Made by a program: the position numbers and the translations under genes. Positions 39,628 through 52,120 of a stretch of 64,000 bases of DNA are shown one piece after another. The notes below the pieces were generated by a model. The model was not told where the DNA came from, ran no database searches, and saw nothing but the letters and a program-made list of their open reading frames with translations. How positions within the stretch are numbered: the stretch's first letter is position 1; every line of letters begins with the position of its first letter. This stretch comes from Norana najaformis. Its lineage: Eukaryota; Annelida; Clitellata; Crassiclitellata; Hormogastridae. The stretch covers positions 33,565,561 to 33,629,560 of the forward strand of contig OZ029919.1 in NCBI GenBank assembly GCA_964023275.1, read 5' to 3'.

Positions 39628-42600
39628 TCTGTTGGACAATAGTTTTAATTTCCAAATTCACACTTATGTGACTTAGCAGAATTCCACACGCCACCACAGA
39701 CTACGTATTGCTGTGTAGAGCCGATATTTGTCTAAAATTGACGTACGTTTGACTGGTGGCGCCCCAAAAGTGACAGGCAGAGGGGGCCGCATAAAGACAA
39801 GCCTAATCGCTTTTTCAAAGGTTAAGAATGTTGGCGACTTTCACGTCTACATAAGAACGAGGAAACGGCAGGAGTCTACAAGCGGTTTTAATAATAACTG
39901 TAGTTTAAATAGGCCTGGTTTTCAATGATAAGCAGAAAGAATACTGAATACAAGCAGGGATGGATTCGCTCCGAACTATGAATATGAATGACACAATAAA
40001 ATAAATTTAACATTGCAATATTTTAGCTATTCTAGATTTTAAAAAATATCTTGATTACCTCCCCTGAAGCAAAAAGCAAGATGCATGCAGACAGCAGACC
40101 ATGAAAATTACGTAAAAGCACTGTCTTCCAGCTGTTCTATGAGAGTGTAAATTTATATAGCGAATTCTTAATGATAAGTTTTAAATCAATGGCATTGGCA
40201 GATAATTTATTATTATGCTATTTTTTATCCTGCAATATAAAAAAAATTCCCAAAGAAAATAAATAGTTAATTTATTATAAAGTTTTCTTAATACTGTTGG
40301 TTTAAAAAACAAGCGTTACGTAATAGCAGTAAAAAGTTGTAAAAAATGTTTAGTCAGAAGCGCGGGGCCATGGAAGCGCGGGGCCCAAGGCGGTTGCCTC
40401 GTTCGCTTTGCCCTAAGGCCGGACCTGGCAGCGACCATCAGCAGATGGCATTGTGATATAGACAGTAGCGGTATATTGGTAGATTCTGTAGCACTGTAGT
40501 AGCATCGTACAATGAAGTAGTATGATACAATAAGAAGCCTACTGTCACAGGGTGTTTGGCCAGAGGGTTAATCATCCTAGAAGCCATTAGCTGACAGGCA
40601 ATCAGTCACAACAAGGTCGATCGATAAGGAAGTGTGGCGGATCGGCCACAAGGCAAGCCTGTTGGGTAACGGGCGGGAGTAGTTATGACCCGATTTAGAT
40701 AGCCATTAACACACTGATCACTGGTCCATTTTATATCTAGGCGCGGCTGATATAGGCCAAAAACGTAAAATTGTGGAAATTTTTATTCATTTTGTTGACA
40801 TCTTTTTGTTGAAAGAATCAAAAATAACTGTTCCTTTTATGAGTTTATCTTACTGCCTCACTGAAGGGCATCTAGAAATCACATTCAACATGTAACATAG
40901 TACTACACAAGGTCCTGCTTTGGTTGCAGTTGCTGGGCTAACATCCAAATAGGGCTGTCCACTGAGTCTGAATAGGTCCGAAGCCTTGTGATGCTTGAAG
41001 GCCATTGATTGTTCGGCTGTCTGGTCGATCTTGGCTTCACAGCCGAGATCGAATAACATTCTGGTGCCTAGTTCCATCAAGCTTCTTGTAGAGAAGGCAT
41101 GCATCTGCTACAGCCATATAAATCATCTGTAGGACCACACCTTTCTGTACCAATTCGATGACTTTCACAGTCTTGCGTGATAAGGCTAAAAATTAGTCCA
41201 TTTTGGTCCATTCGGTCGTCGCCATATATGTGATATACGGGGCCCAAAAGTGTCCCAAATAAATTTACATGCATTCGGTAGGTGGCAGCACTTGTCCACG
41301 CTTCCTACTAAGCGGCAGGAAATTATTATTGGGGCGCTGAACTGACTAGAAACAGTTGATACCTGAGGGACGTGTATACACGTCGGTAGCCTCCCAGCTT
41401 ACCAGTTGTGGGACGTGTTAACACTCCCATTAAGTTTCGCGCTTATGTGCACGGTTCTGCCGCTTTATCTGTTTTGGATTTTTAGAAATTAATTTTTATT
41501 AAATTTACGTTTAATCTGATAGTACTTTAGTAATTAGGCCGCATAAGCTTTTTTGTTTAATTTTATTAATATAATGAATAAAATTGTTTAATTTTATAGG
41601 TCCTCAGTTGTTTGTTTTGGCGCATAATCAGTCCCATTTAGACACCTTTATTTAAATATTAATTTGCAGGATACTATATAAGCGAAACGGCATTTATAGC
41701 TAATTGTACGAACTCACGAAGCCTCTGGCGCGGTGTAAAACCCGTAAGCTCGTGTGTTCGTTCAATTGGGTCCCTGTCGCGGAGTAAAATCCCATAAACC
41801 CAATTCATACATTTTGTGTTGTGTGAATTTGTCATCTTGTGCCTGGGGGAGACTCGATGAAGAAGAACGGAGGGATGGAAGGCGAATAGTCTCGGGACAC
41901 GGAGGCAAGAGATGGAAGACTGCCACCGAACAGCAACAACAAATTAAATCGGGCAACATGTTACACTGTATTAATTCTAATACAACTGAATTGATTAATA
42001 TTAACGTTTTAAAGAAACTTTTCAATATATAGACTCTTGAATAAATTTAAAATGTATACTTACTAAAACTATCGTCGAGCTAATTACTATAGGCACATTA
42101 GACTGATGAGTTCTGATTGCACGTGGACATACATTTTTGATTGCGAAGACAGACAACACAGTACTAGCAGGCTGTACACCAAGATTATTGACTGATGCGT
42201 TTTATGAGGAGAATCTTACAAATCAAATTCGGTTCCGTTGTCGCCTTATTTTTTAATAGGCCTACTTTCACACCGATGTGCGAATTTCACTTCATATAAT
42301 TATAATATATAATTAGGCCTAACAAATGCTTAAAGTCTGCCATTTTGGCTACTGCAGCCAATATTGGCCTACACTGTCTTAACTTTCATAATTCTTCTCT
42401 GTTGTAGCAAATTTAACTCTCGGTTTTTTCAGTCCAAGACAATAATAATCTCGGAATTACGATTACGAATCTTTAAGAACACAAGAACAGAAGAAAAGCT
42501 TAAAACGTATACAACATCCTAATAATAAAACATTTACGCGTTAAATTATCAGCGGGAGCAATAATACGGTCATGGGTGTGGGGCCGTAGGGAATAACTGA

Positions 42601-42780
42601 GGGTTTTAACTGGAGGTTGTAGCTGATGAGTAAGACATATTATAATAATTAACATTTTCAAATTTAGATTTGATTAGTGTGGGATTAATTGAAGATTAGA
42701 AAGAACAACACTTTGACTCTGGGTCACTGGCTCCATACAAATTGTATGAAATAAAAGCATCGATCAGTTTCTCTTCCGCT
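39628..42780. other. TXNL1 upstream and gene-free region
   Basis: No exon recognised. It should include the TXNL1 promoter just right of 39627. A LINE tail fragment (CTCGGAATTACGATTACG) lies near 42453. 41350-41850 has a TATATAAG box and an upstream AATAAA but no proven LTR structure. Confidence 0.35.
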
Positions 42781-43090
42781 TTCCCTTTATCTTTCTCTCC
42801 CTCTTTCGTCCGTCTTTCTCTCCTTTCTTCTCTCCTTCTTCTCCTCCCCTCGCTATTTCTCTGCCTAATTCTATCCCTCCTTCTTCCCTTCCCTTCCTAA
42901 ATCCTTTCTCCCTTTCCCTCCCTACTTCTCTACCTCCTTCTCTCCTTCATTCTCCCTCTCCTTCCCTTCCTCCATCCATCCATCTTTTCCTTCCTCTTCA
43001 TTCTTCCGCCTCCAGTAATCTCTCCCATCGCGTCTTCCGTCGCTTTCTACAGCAATCTTGCATTGTCTCCTTTCCTCCCTCGGGATTTGC
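42780..43090. repeat. CT-rich polypyrimidine tract
   Basis: About 310 bp almost entirely C and T on the plus strand (CTCCCTCTTTC-type units). Confidence 0.75.
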
Positions 43091-43129
43091 TTACAAATAA
43101 CAAATGGAACACATACATATTAGCATAAT

Positions 43130-43315
<186 letters not shown>

Positions 43316-43481
43316 CACATATATACAACGGGCGGAAAGCTGATCGCATCAATTGAGATTATTCTCTTTCGCTCTTGAAATCCCCAGATATATAATACAT
43401 CCGTGAATATACATGCATACATATACACACATACATAAACACGCCCATACATACACACATACCGATACATGCATTTATATC

Positions 43482-43871
43482 GTAATTGTAAACTCGAGAT
43501 TTATACAGCGCCCAACGTAAGCTAAGTCGCAGGAACCACCTTATATACAGGCGCTCAGTCAAAACCAACTCGATGGGCAAAACATATATGCATCGTAATC
43601 GTAATCCCGAGATTTCTACAGCGCCCAACGAAAGCCGCGCCGCGGGAACCAGCTTATTCACAGGCGCTCAGTCAAAACAAAATCGATAGGCAAAAGGGTT
43701 CGGTTCCAATTCAAGATCCAAAAGTCAGACGGAGAGACAGCGTGGCAGCTACGGGGTGGTGGTGTTTGGGGTTGGAGAGGAGAGAGAGATAAGAGGAAGA
43801 AGGGGTGTGTATGTGTGTATGTATGCATACATATGTAGGCTATGCATACACACAATTGCATAATATCATAC

Positions 43872-43907
<36 letters not shown>
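43482..43907 (-). mobile_element. Two tandem truncated LINE 3' ends, then a TA run
   Basis: Minus-strand copies at 43482-43585 and 43590-43805 share the GAGCGCCTGT, CTGTAGAAATCTCGGGATTA and GATTACGATTACGAT blocks. 43876-43907 is (TA)n. A third, diverged fragment is at 44780-44865 and possibly a fourth at 45000-45075. Confidence 0.75.
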
Positions 43908-46230
43908 TCAGCTATACGTACACCCGGCATATAACTGTGCTGAACACGTATAAATATTCGTGATCTACATAATTCATTATTCACATACCAATACGCAGAC
44001 TATAGCTTAGCCCTTTTCCTCGGGAATGAAGATGTTGACCCTGGGAATGAAGATCAACGCAGCTTCATTTTCTGGAAAATTTCCTACACGTCTTATAGGA
44101 CATAATTAGAATAAAATATTATCATATAATCTTACAATCTCCAGCGAGTTGAAGAGATCAAGTAATTATGTTGGCAATCTGCTACCACCATGAAATATTA
44201 AAATTTGCATCGACCCAATATGAAATTATGAGGCGCATTTCATGCAGCCCAGCGCCGCCCAGCGGTGGGCGGTATCTGAAATCGACGTGCGTTTATTGAG
44301 ACGTAAGACTTGAACGCCTGGGCCGCGTTGCTCTAAGCTGCGCGAGTCATCTATTCTTAATGCAATCTAAATGAACATTTATATAGCGCTTTTAGAGCCT
44401 CTTTCCAGAGGTTAAGTAGCGCTCAGAGGCGCTGATGCTTTCTAAGGTCGACGAATACAGAGGCCGTTACACTTTTGCATAAACATGTCAGCTCATTTAC
44501 CGACTGCTGGAAGTGATGTTCCGTGAAGCGGACATTAGTGGTTGCAGGGTAATGTAAGACCCCCAATGTAGGCCTCAATCGCCGAAATTTATCAGCTCCA
44601 CACAAAAGCTGCGTCAGAGTGACGGGTTTTTAGTCCACCGAATCGGCAGCAGTCGAGCTGGGAGAATTTTTGGTGCCATGGTCGAAATCCAAAGAGGTCG
44701 TGAGAGAGAGCCAGAGAAGAACTTGGCTGACTTTCACTGGCGTGAGTTTTCGAATCTTTAAAATTTCTTTTGAAAATTAATCGTAATCGTAAACTCCAAA
44801 TTTCTAAAGCGCTACTCAAAAGCTAAGCGCAGGGCACCAGCTTATTCACGAGCGCTGCGTCGTCAGTGGAATTGTCCAAACATGTCATGTCCAGAACCAA
44901 GTCCGGTTGCCAGAAGACCAAAGAAAAAAGGGGAAAAGGAGCTTTTAAGGTGGGTTGTCTTTAAGGCGAGAAATGGGGTCTGTTATTTGAAGTTGTAAAT
45001 GTAAATTTCCAAATTTTCGTAACGCCACGCAACAGCTGCGTAAGGGAGACTAACTTATTCACCGGCGCTGCGTCAAATCAAGTTCAAAGGTTCATGTTGT
45101 TCGGTCAACTTCGATTCATCTGGAAATCAAGGCGAGGGAAACTCGTGGTGATAAAGTTTCGAATAGCCAAATTACATCTTTTGTTTTTCTTTAGTAAAAT
45201 AAATAAATGCGAGTAACAAGATGAAATACTTTGATGTAAATCGTACAGTAAGACAAAGATTCATTGTCACTTCCGTGGGGTTTAACCTGTCCCATTTCTA
45301 TGCAGGCTAGCGCATTCGCCTCCACAATAATAAGCGCGCCATACACATATCCCGCTGTCCGACTGACGACTGGTCTGATAACAAAATCTTCGACTTTATT
45401 CGGTCTCTGATTCGTGGTCCAAATGCAATATAGACTTCCGTATATGGAAGACATTTATCATTTTGTCATACAATATAAAGCAATAACGCCCGACACACCG
45501 AGCCGCCATCTTGCGCAGAACCGCAGCGCACAATAGAGTTCACTATAGAGCAGTGAAAGCGTCTGCCGTTCAGCTGCCACGGACGGTCGTCGGCCATTTT
45601 GTTGCGTCTATCGCTTTTATTATATATTGGAATTTTTCTTTTATTTCCCGATGGGAATCTAATAAATAGTTGGACGATCGACAGGCGATCGCATCCCTAG
45701 GCGGCGCCAGTCCGGTCGGTTGATTGAGAGGGAGGGGATCAAGACGAGAGAGGGTCATTCGCCATTTTATGAAGGAGGAAGTATGGTTATCGTTATTTAT
45801 CTAAAGTTTTTGTTTAGGTTATCATAACATAACACAGAGCAGCATAACGTAACATAACTGCATTTGACTTTATTCTGCAAAACTTGAAAAACTGCCTTAA
45901 ATCGCACTAGCTTTTATCAGATGGCCGCAGTCACGAGAATAATACCATCTCCCTACCTTCCATGCCTACTTACTTAACTGACTTATTCGCTTACTCTTTT
46001 CTCTCTCTTCTTTCTTTATTGCCTCTCCGCAGATGAAATTGCAACTGATTCCTACGATTTTCGACACTGTTTAGACTCGGACGGAGATTCGGTGGAAAGA
46101 TTCCTGAATTTACGACCAGGTCGCTGCGTGGCGTTACTTAGACATTTCCTTCCAAGAAAACAACAAGACTTCCTCCTGCTCTATATGCCACTCTAGGGGC
46201 GCTTTAGCTCTTACAAAGTCTCTTATTTTG
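43908..46230. other. Gene-free region
   Basis: No exon recognised. There is a retroposon 3' end near 44370-44440 (minus strand GCGCTATATAAATG) and a short block at 46045-46140 that recurs near 55240-55305. Confidence 0.4.
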
Positions 46231-46238
46231 TTTCCTCT

Positions 46239-46985
46239 GTCTGTCTGTCTGTCTGTCTGTCTGCTTGTCTGTCTGTGTCTCTCTCTATCACAATCTTGTG
46301 CGGAATGGTAGCCTATTTGTTAGAGCGCTTGGATTGTAAGAGGACAGTATGGGTTACAGACTTCTCCTCTGAGACGGTTATTGTGAAGGGATCTTCAGCA
46401 AGTCTTTCACTAACATTGCTCAACACCATTGATTGATGTTCAGCCATTAAATAGTGGCGTTTAATAAATGCAGAAATAATAATGATGATGATGATGATGA
46501 TGACGCTGATTTCTCTGTTTTTCTCGTTTCTCAGTCTCTTTCTCCCTGTGTTTATCTCTCTCTTTCTTTGTCTCAGTCTGAATCACAGTCTGTCTTTCAT
46601 CTCTCTCGTTTTTGCCATCTTCTTTCTCATTCGCTCTGTTTTTCTCTGTTTTTCTTTCTCTTTCACTGTCTATGTGTCTGTCTCTATCTCTGTCTCTATC
46701 TCTGCCTCTGCCTCTGTCTGTCTGTCTGTCTCTCTCTCCCCATATCAGTTTCCCTCAGCATCCTATTCCATGATCCACCTTCTCCCATTCCTCCAATTTC
46801 TGTGTCTATATCTGTCTGTCTGTATCACTCTCTCTGTTTCTCTATGTCACTGCCTTTCTCTCTTTCACATCATCCTTCCTCATCACCTTTCCCATGACCC
46901 TCTCCTCCTCCTCCTCCTCCTCCTCCTCCTCCTCCTCCTCCCCCTCCCCCCCTCCTCCTCCTCCTCCTCCTCCTCCTCCTCCCCT
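46239..46985. repeat. TCTG/CT-rich tract with embedded SINE and (TCC)n
   Basis: 46239-46285 TCTG units; 46500-46900 CT-rich with TCTG units; 46902-46982 almost pure (TCC)n. The SINE at 46292-46500 sits inside. Confidence 0.8.
46292..46500 (+). mobile_element. tRNA-headed SINE, best copy
   Basis: It begins GGAATGGTAGCCTATTTGTT, AGAGCGCTTGGATTGTAAGA, followed by a GGGTTAC B-box-like site. The 3' end reads ACCATTGATTGATGTTCAGC, AGTGGCGTTTAATAAATGCA, then an AATAAT/GATGAT tail. About 205 bp, 5' to 3' on plus. Confidence 0.75.
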
Positions 46986-47264
46986 CGCATTCCTCCAACA
47001 GCAGATGCCGTGATGGACGGCCGTCTGACCCGCTAGAACTATTCGCATCTCCAACCGGAAGAAGATAGTGCGCCAGATCATCTACGCCACCACCGCCAGC
47101 ATCAACCAAAACATCCGCCGAAGCAAAAGCATCCGATGAAGAACCAGTCTAACTAACACGCGGTCTGTGCTCTCTGGCGCATGCGCAGATATCGCGTGAC
47201 GGAGTGCAACCGAATAATAGGCCATATTTAATTTTTTATAAATAAATTGATACATATATCACAT

Positions 47265-47430
47265 GCATACATATGTATTTGTATCTATGTGTATATGTAT
47301 GTGTATTTGTTTGTTTGCATGTATTTATCTATGTATGTATGTATGTATGTATATATGTATGTATGTATCTATATATATGTATGTATGTATGTATGAATGA
47401 ATGTATGCATGTATGTAAGTGTGTACGTAT
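47265..47430. repeat. TATG microsatellite
   Basis: Degenerate (TATG)n, about 165 bp. Confidence 0.85.
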
Positions 47431-47722
47431 GCACATATATTGCATTGACAACAGTGTAGTCATCGTCGTAGTCGTCATCATCATCACCTTTGCTGCATAT
47501 CTGTGGTGGCTTTTACGGACTTGAATTGATATAGCGCCGGTTAATAAGCTAGTCTGCCTGACGGTCTCTTTCTGTGGCGCTGAGAAATTTCTGGAAAAAA
47601 TAATTCTGAATTTGAAACTCGAGAAAAATTTGTGCAAACAACTTGTCCAGGATCGATTGTTATCTGGAGTCCTCTCAGTAGATTCGAACCAGCAATCGTT
47701 GGATTTCACACGAGGCCTACAG

Positions 47723-49135
47723 CCGCACAAAATAGACCACTGTGTTGCAGGCGTGTGAGTTTGTGGGGATTGAACCCGAAGCCCCCCTTACGCACTAATC
47801 GAGATTGTTTGTGATAGTCATGTAATATACAGCGCTGTCGGTTGACTCGCAATACACGGTTATAACCTTCGGAGTAGCCACAAGTTGATGGTTTGACGCG
47901 CCGCTCTTAGCGTAGTTGTGCATGGCTTCAAGGGGTTGTAACTGGCTGCGGTCGAATGACCTCTGACCTCGACAGATGAAGTGCCACTTGGGGGTCGTGG
48001 ACTAAGAGTCGGGAGGACAGAAGCGAGTCTGTGGTTTTACGATTCGCAAAAGATGTGACTGGTTGTGAAATGCAATGTGTTGGTGTCCATGCCTATAGGG
48101 ATAGTGACTTAATTACTGGCTGATTTCATTCATTCACTCATTCGTTATTTCGTTAGTTCATTCATTTATTCATTCATGCATTTTTCATTCATTCATCAAT
48201 TCGTTCATTCATTCATTCGTTCGTTCGTTCATTCGATCATTAGTTGATTCATTCATTCGTTCATTCATTAGTTCGTTCGACTATTCGTTCGTTCATTCAT
48301 TCGATCATTCGTTCATTCATACAGTCTATTATAGAGAGTCGCACACAAACATAGACTAAAATACAAACGAAGAGACAGATAGATTGTAATCCGTCTGTCT
48401 GTCTGCCTGCTTGTACGTCTATTTGTCTGTCTGTCTGTATGGCTATCTGTCTGTCTGTGTGTCGGTCATTCAACGGTTTTCCGTCTTATGACTCTCCTTG
48501 TTATTGCGCCCGTTCTCGCTTTTGTGGGCAATAGATTCCGCATCTACGGAAACATAATTGAATTTCTCGCCATTTGCCTATTCATTGTCAACGTTCAATC
48601 TGTCTCCTTGACACCGTCTGCCTGCCTCTTTGCCTGTCCGTCTGTCTGTTTGTCTGCGTGTTTCTTCTGTAAGCCTCTTTTACTGTTTTGTTTCCTTCTG
48701 CTCGTTTATCTGCATCTCCGTCTCATATTTCTCGCCGCTAATTCTCTGCTGGTCTGTCGATGTTTATCTCCAGAATTAATTCTCTGCTTTTCTCTGTTCG
48801 TCTGAAATAGAAAAGAAACGCCATCTACCGCACTAAATAGACCAATGTGTTGCAGGCGTCTGAGTCTGTGGGGGATTGACCCCAAGATCCCCTTACACGC
48901 TATCCAAGTCTTGGTTGTGATATCCGTCCAGAATGCTGCGTTGTCGGTTGAAGATTGAGCGAGCCAATCACGGGCTCTCAATACACGATCATACCCGTCG
49001 AAGGGCCCACTAGTTGTTAGTTTGACGCGCCGCTCTGAGTACAGCTGCACTTGGCGGGAAGGGATCGTAAATGGCTGCGGTCAGTGACCTCTGACCTTGG
49101 CATATGAAGTGGACCTCGTGAATCGTGAGAAACTA

Positions 49136-49137
<2 letters not shown>
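47723..49137. repeat. Pair of about 310-bp direct repeats (47723-48010 and 48828-49137)
   Basis: Shared ordered blocks are AAATAGACCA, TGTGTTGCAGGCGT, GTTTGACGCGCCGCTCT, ATGGCTGCGGTC and TGACCTCTGACCT, about 75-80% similar by eye, same orientation, roughly 1.1 kb apart. The second copy has an extra GATTGAGCGAGCCAATCACG segment. Confidence 0.8.
48125..48325. repeat. ATTC/GTTC tetranucleotide array
   Basis: About 200 bp of (ATTC)n with GTTC variants, between the two copies of the 310-bp direct repeat. Confidence 0.85.
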
Positions 49138-49220
<83 letters not shown>

Positions 49221-49222
49221 TA
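49135..49222. repeat. Pure GACA tetranucleotide array
   Basis: About 21 perfect GACA units, the cleanest tetranucleotide array in the window, directly abutting the end of the 310-bp repeat. Confidence 0.95.
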
Positions 49223-49319
49223 ACGGGGCAAGGGGTGAGGAAGAGGGACAAACTGTCTTTTCCTCGTCCTCTCTCTACCTCTTTCCTTATAGTTATCGCT
49301 CACTTTTCTTCTAGTGTCT

Positions 49320-49423
49320 CTCTTCATCTCTCTGTCTGTCTCTGTGTCTGTCTCTATCTCTCTCTCTCTCTGACTCTCTCTGTCTAGCCCATATCTCTGC
49401 CTCTTTCCTTGTGTCTCTGAACC

Positions 49424-49482
<59 letters not shown>

Positions 49483-49715
49483 CATTCCCTCTCCCTCTCT
49501 CCCTCTACCTCTTTCTATCCGTCTCTCAGAGTCCCTCCCTCCCTCGCCAAATTTCTCCCTCTATCTCTTCCTCTCCTTTGCCTCCGTCCCTGCTCTGCTC
49601 TGCTCTGCTCTGCTCTGCACTGCTCTGCTCTCCACTCCTCTCCTTTCCTCTCCTCTCCTCTTCTTCTCCTCCTCTCCTCTCCTCTCCTCTCCTCTCGTGA
49701 TTTGACTCGGACCAG
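49320..49715. repeat. CT-rich tract
   Basis: (CT)n, TCTG and CTCTG/CTCCT units on the plus strand. Confidence 0.85.
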
Positions 49716-50104
49716 TGTTTAAGCGCCGTCGGCTAATATCGGACCTGACGTCGTCTGATGTCCAGTCGTTGTCTCTCGTTTATCCCGATGTCCAGTGGTC
49801 AGTATATCGTCCACTCCGCACAATGACCACCTAATCAGACTCCAGCTTCTCCTTACCGTCGCATTCCACCCCATTTTACCCCTTCCCACCAGATTCCAGC
49901 CCAATTCAAGTCTCCCAATTACGAGAAGGGGAGGAAAGAGGAGAGAGAGAAAGAAGGAGAGAGATACATAGAGAAACAGAGATAGAGGAAAAGACAAGGG
50001 AAGAAAAAGACAGAGATAGAGATATAGACAGAGGCAGAGATATCGACACAGGCAGAGGCAGAGCGAAACATATAGACAGAGGCAGAGATAAAGCTTCTTT
50101 TCTT

Positions 50105-50640
50105 ACAACTTTCAAACTCCTCCTCCTGCACCTCTTCCTTCCCCTCCCTCCTTCCTTCTCCTCTCCTCCTCCTCCAACTCCTCCATTTTCTCCTCCTCCT
50201 TCTTCTCCCCCTCCATCTCATCCTTCTACTACTCCCTCCTCTTCTTTCTCTTCCTACTCCTTGTCCTTCTCCTCCTCATTTCCTTCTCCTCCTCCTTCTC
50301 CTCTCCTTCTCCTCCTCCTACTTCTTCTCCTTCTCCTTCTCCTCCTTCTACTCCTCCTCCTCCTTTTCCTCCTCCTTTTCCTCCTCCTTCCTCCTCCTCC
50401 TCCTCTCCTCCTCCTTCTCCTCCTTCTCCTCTCTTCCTCCTCCTTCTCCTCCTCCTTCTCCTCCTCCTCTTCCTCCTCCTCCTCCTTCTCCTCCTTCTCC
50501 TCCTCCTCTTCCTCCTCCTCCTCCTCCTCCTCCACCTCTTCCTCCTCCTCCTCCTTCTCCTTCTCCTCTTCCTCCTCCTCCTCCTTCTCCTCCTCCTCTT
50601 CCTCCTCCTCCTCCTCCTCTTCTTTCCCCTCCTCCTCCGT
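50105..50640. repeat. Long CTC/CTT polypyrimidine tract
   Basis: About 535 bp almost wholly pyrimidine on plus, mainly CTC and CTT triplets. The poly-Glu/Arg and poly-Ser/Leu frames on either strand are artefacts of this composition. Confidence 0.95.
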
Positions 50641-51005
50641 CTTTAATCGACTTTCAGTTGGAAGCAAAACGTCCGAAGCTAAGCGAACTTTGAAGACTTC
50701 AGTAGGAATTGGCGAAGCCATTACGGCGGCTAACAGCACCTAGCTATACTGGTAATCTACGACCGGCTCATTTTGCTCGGCCTCCGTTATCCGGGCGCCA
50801 AATAAATTGCAGCCGCTTTGTCATTATCGTTTTCCCTTCATCTTTGTCTGATCCCAGAGGAACTGTCCTTCTCTCTGTCTCTGTCTGCTTCTCTGTCTGT
50901 CTGTCTGTCTGTCTGCTCTTGTCTTGGGTGTGTGTTGAGAGACTGGTGCTTCGTCTCCTTGCTTCCATCGCTCCAGATGAACCTGTCTTTGGAATACAGA
51001 AGAAC

Positions 51006-51092
<87 letters not shown>

Positions 51093-51150
51093 AACAAAGA
51101 TACACATGCACACACATACACACACATAGACAAATACACAGACACAGACA
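51006..51150. repeat. ACAG tetranucleotide array
   Basis: About 20 near-perfect ACAG units (51006-51085), then decaying ACAC/ACAG units. Confidence 0.92.
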
Positions 51151-51289
51151 AACAGACAGGCAGACAGGTGGGTAAACAGAGTACATGCGGATTATCATCT
51201 TCCTGAGTTGTGTAAGTAAGACAGAAGTCGTATGGGTGTTGCTAAGAACCGGTGACCTATAAACTGTCTTTGGCCAACTCTGACCTGTA

Positions 51290-51555
51290 CATGTCTGTCG
51301 ATCTGTCAGTATGTCTGTCGGTCTGTCAGTATGTCTGTCGGTATGTCAGTATGTCTGTCGGTCTGTCGGTATGTCTGTCGGTCTGTCAGTATGTCTGTCG
51401 GTATGTCAGTATGTCTGTCGGTCTGTCGGTATGTCTGTCGGTCTGTCAGTATGTCTGTCGGTATGTCAGTATGTCTGTCGGTCTGGCAGTATGTCTGTCG
51501 GTCTGGCAGTATGTCTGTCTATCTGTCAGTCTGTCTGTCGGTCTGTCAGTACGTG
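51290..51555. repeat. 60-bp higher-order array of TGTC-type 20-mers
   Basis: Positions 51361-51420 and 51421-51480 are identical over 60 bp, and 51301-51360 differs at only a few sites. Each 60-mer holds three 20-bp subunits of GTCTGTCGGT/CAGTAT type. Confidence 0.95.
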
Positions 51556-51699
51556 CTTGCTTCTCAGAGTCAGGTCAGTTGAAAAGGAATCTTTCGCTGT
51601 CTGTTTATGACCGAGGCAGGAGCTCAGTTCTGGAGCAGAGGCCAATAATTACAAGCGGAGGCAGGTATACGTTGCTGGCAATGAGAGAGACACTGTGTG

Positions 51700-52120
51700 T
51701 ATGTTTTGTGTGTGTGTGTGTTTGTGTGTGTAACAGAAAGAGAAAAGAGATGTGTATAGGGATAGAGGTCGAGGCAGAGACAGAGACAGAGGCAGAAAGA
51801 CAGAGAGAGATATATGTATGAAGGTAGAGATAGAAATAGGAACAAAGAGAAAGAGAAACAGGCAGATTTGAAGAGGCAGAGAGACAGAGTCATATGGAGA
51901 GACGAATTAGAGAGAGAAAAACAGAAAGACAGAGTGAGAGAGAGGGAGAGAAAGAGAAGAGAGAAAGAGAGAAAGAGAGAGAAAGTGGATGGATGGATGG
52001 ATGGATAGATGGTTGAATGAATGAATGAATGAGTGGAAGAAAGAAAGGAAGGAAGGACGGATGAAGTTACGACGGACGGACGGACAGATGGACTGAAGGA
52101 CGGAAGAACGGATGGAAGGA
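51700..52120. repeat. TG run and purine-rich tract
   Basis: (TG)n at about 51707-51730; 51760-52120 is GAGA/CAGAGA/GGAT/GGAC-rich, strongly purine on plus, the opposite strand bias to the 50.1-50.6 kb tract. Confidence 0.85.

Noticed and set aside
41350..41850. Possible solo LTR (TATATAAG box, AATAAA, short GC-rich ends)
   Set aside because: No clear TG...CA ends, no target-site duplication, no primer-binding site match, and the AATAAA lies before the TATA box.
48125..48325. Regularly spaced short repeats, considered as a CRISPR-like array
   Set aside because: A eukaryotic tetranucleotide array without unique spacers.
50254..50743. Long open frames coding for poly-Glu/Arg or poly-Ser/Leu
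   Set aside because: They simply translate the CTC/CTT tract; no splice sites or conserved flanks.
51252..51821. 189-codon Cys/Ser/Val-rich open frame
   Set aside because: Translation of the TGTC higher-order repeat in a period divisible by three.
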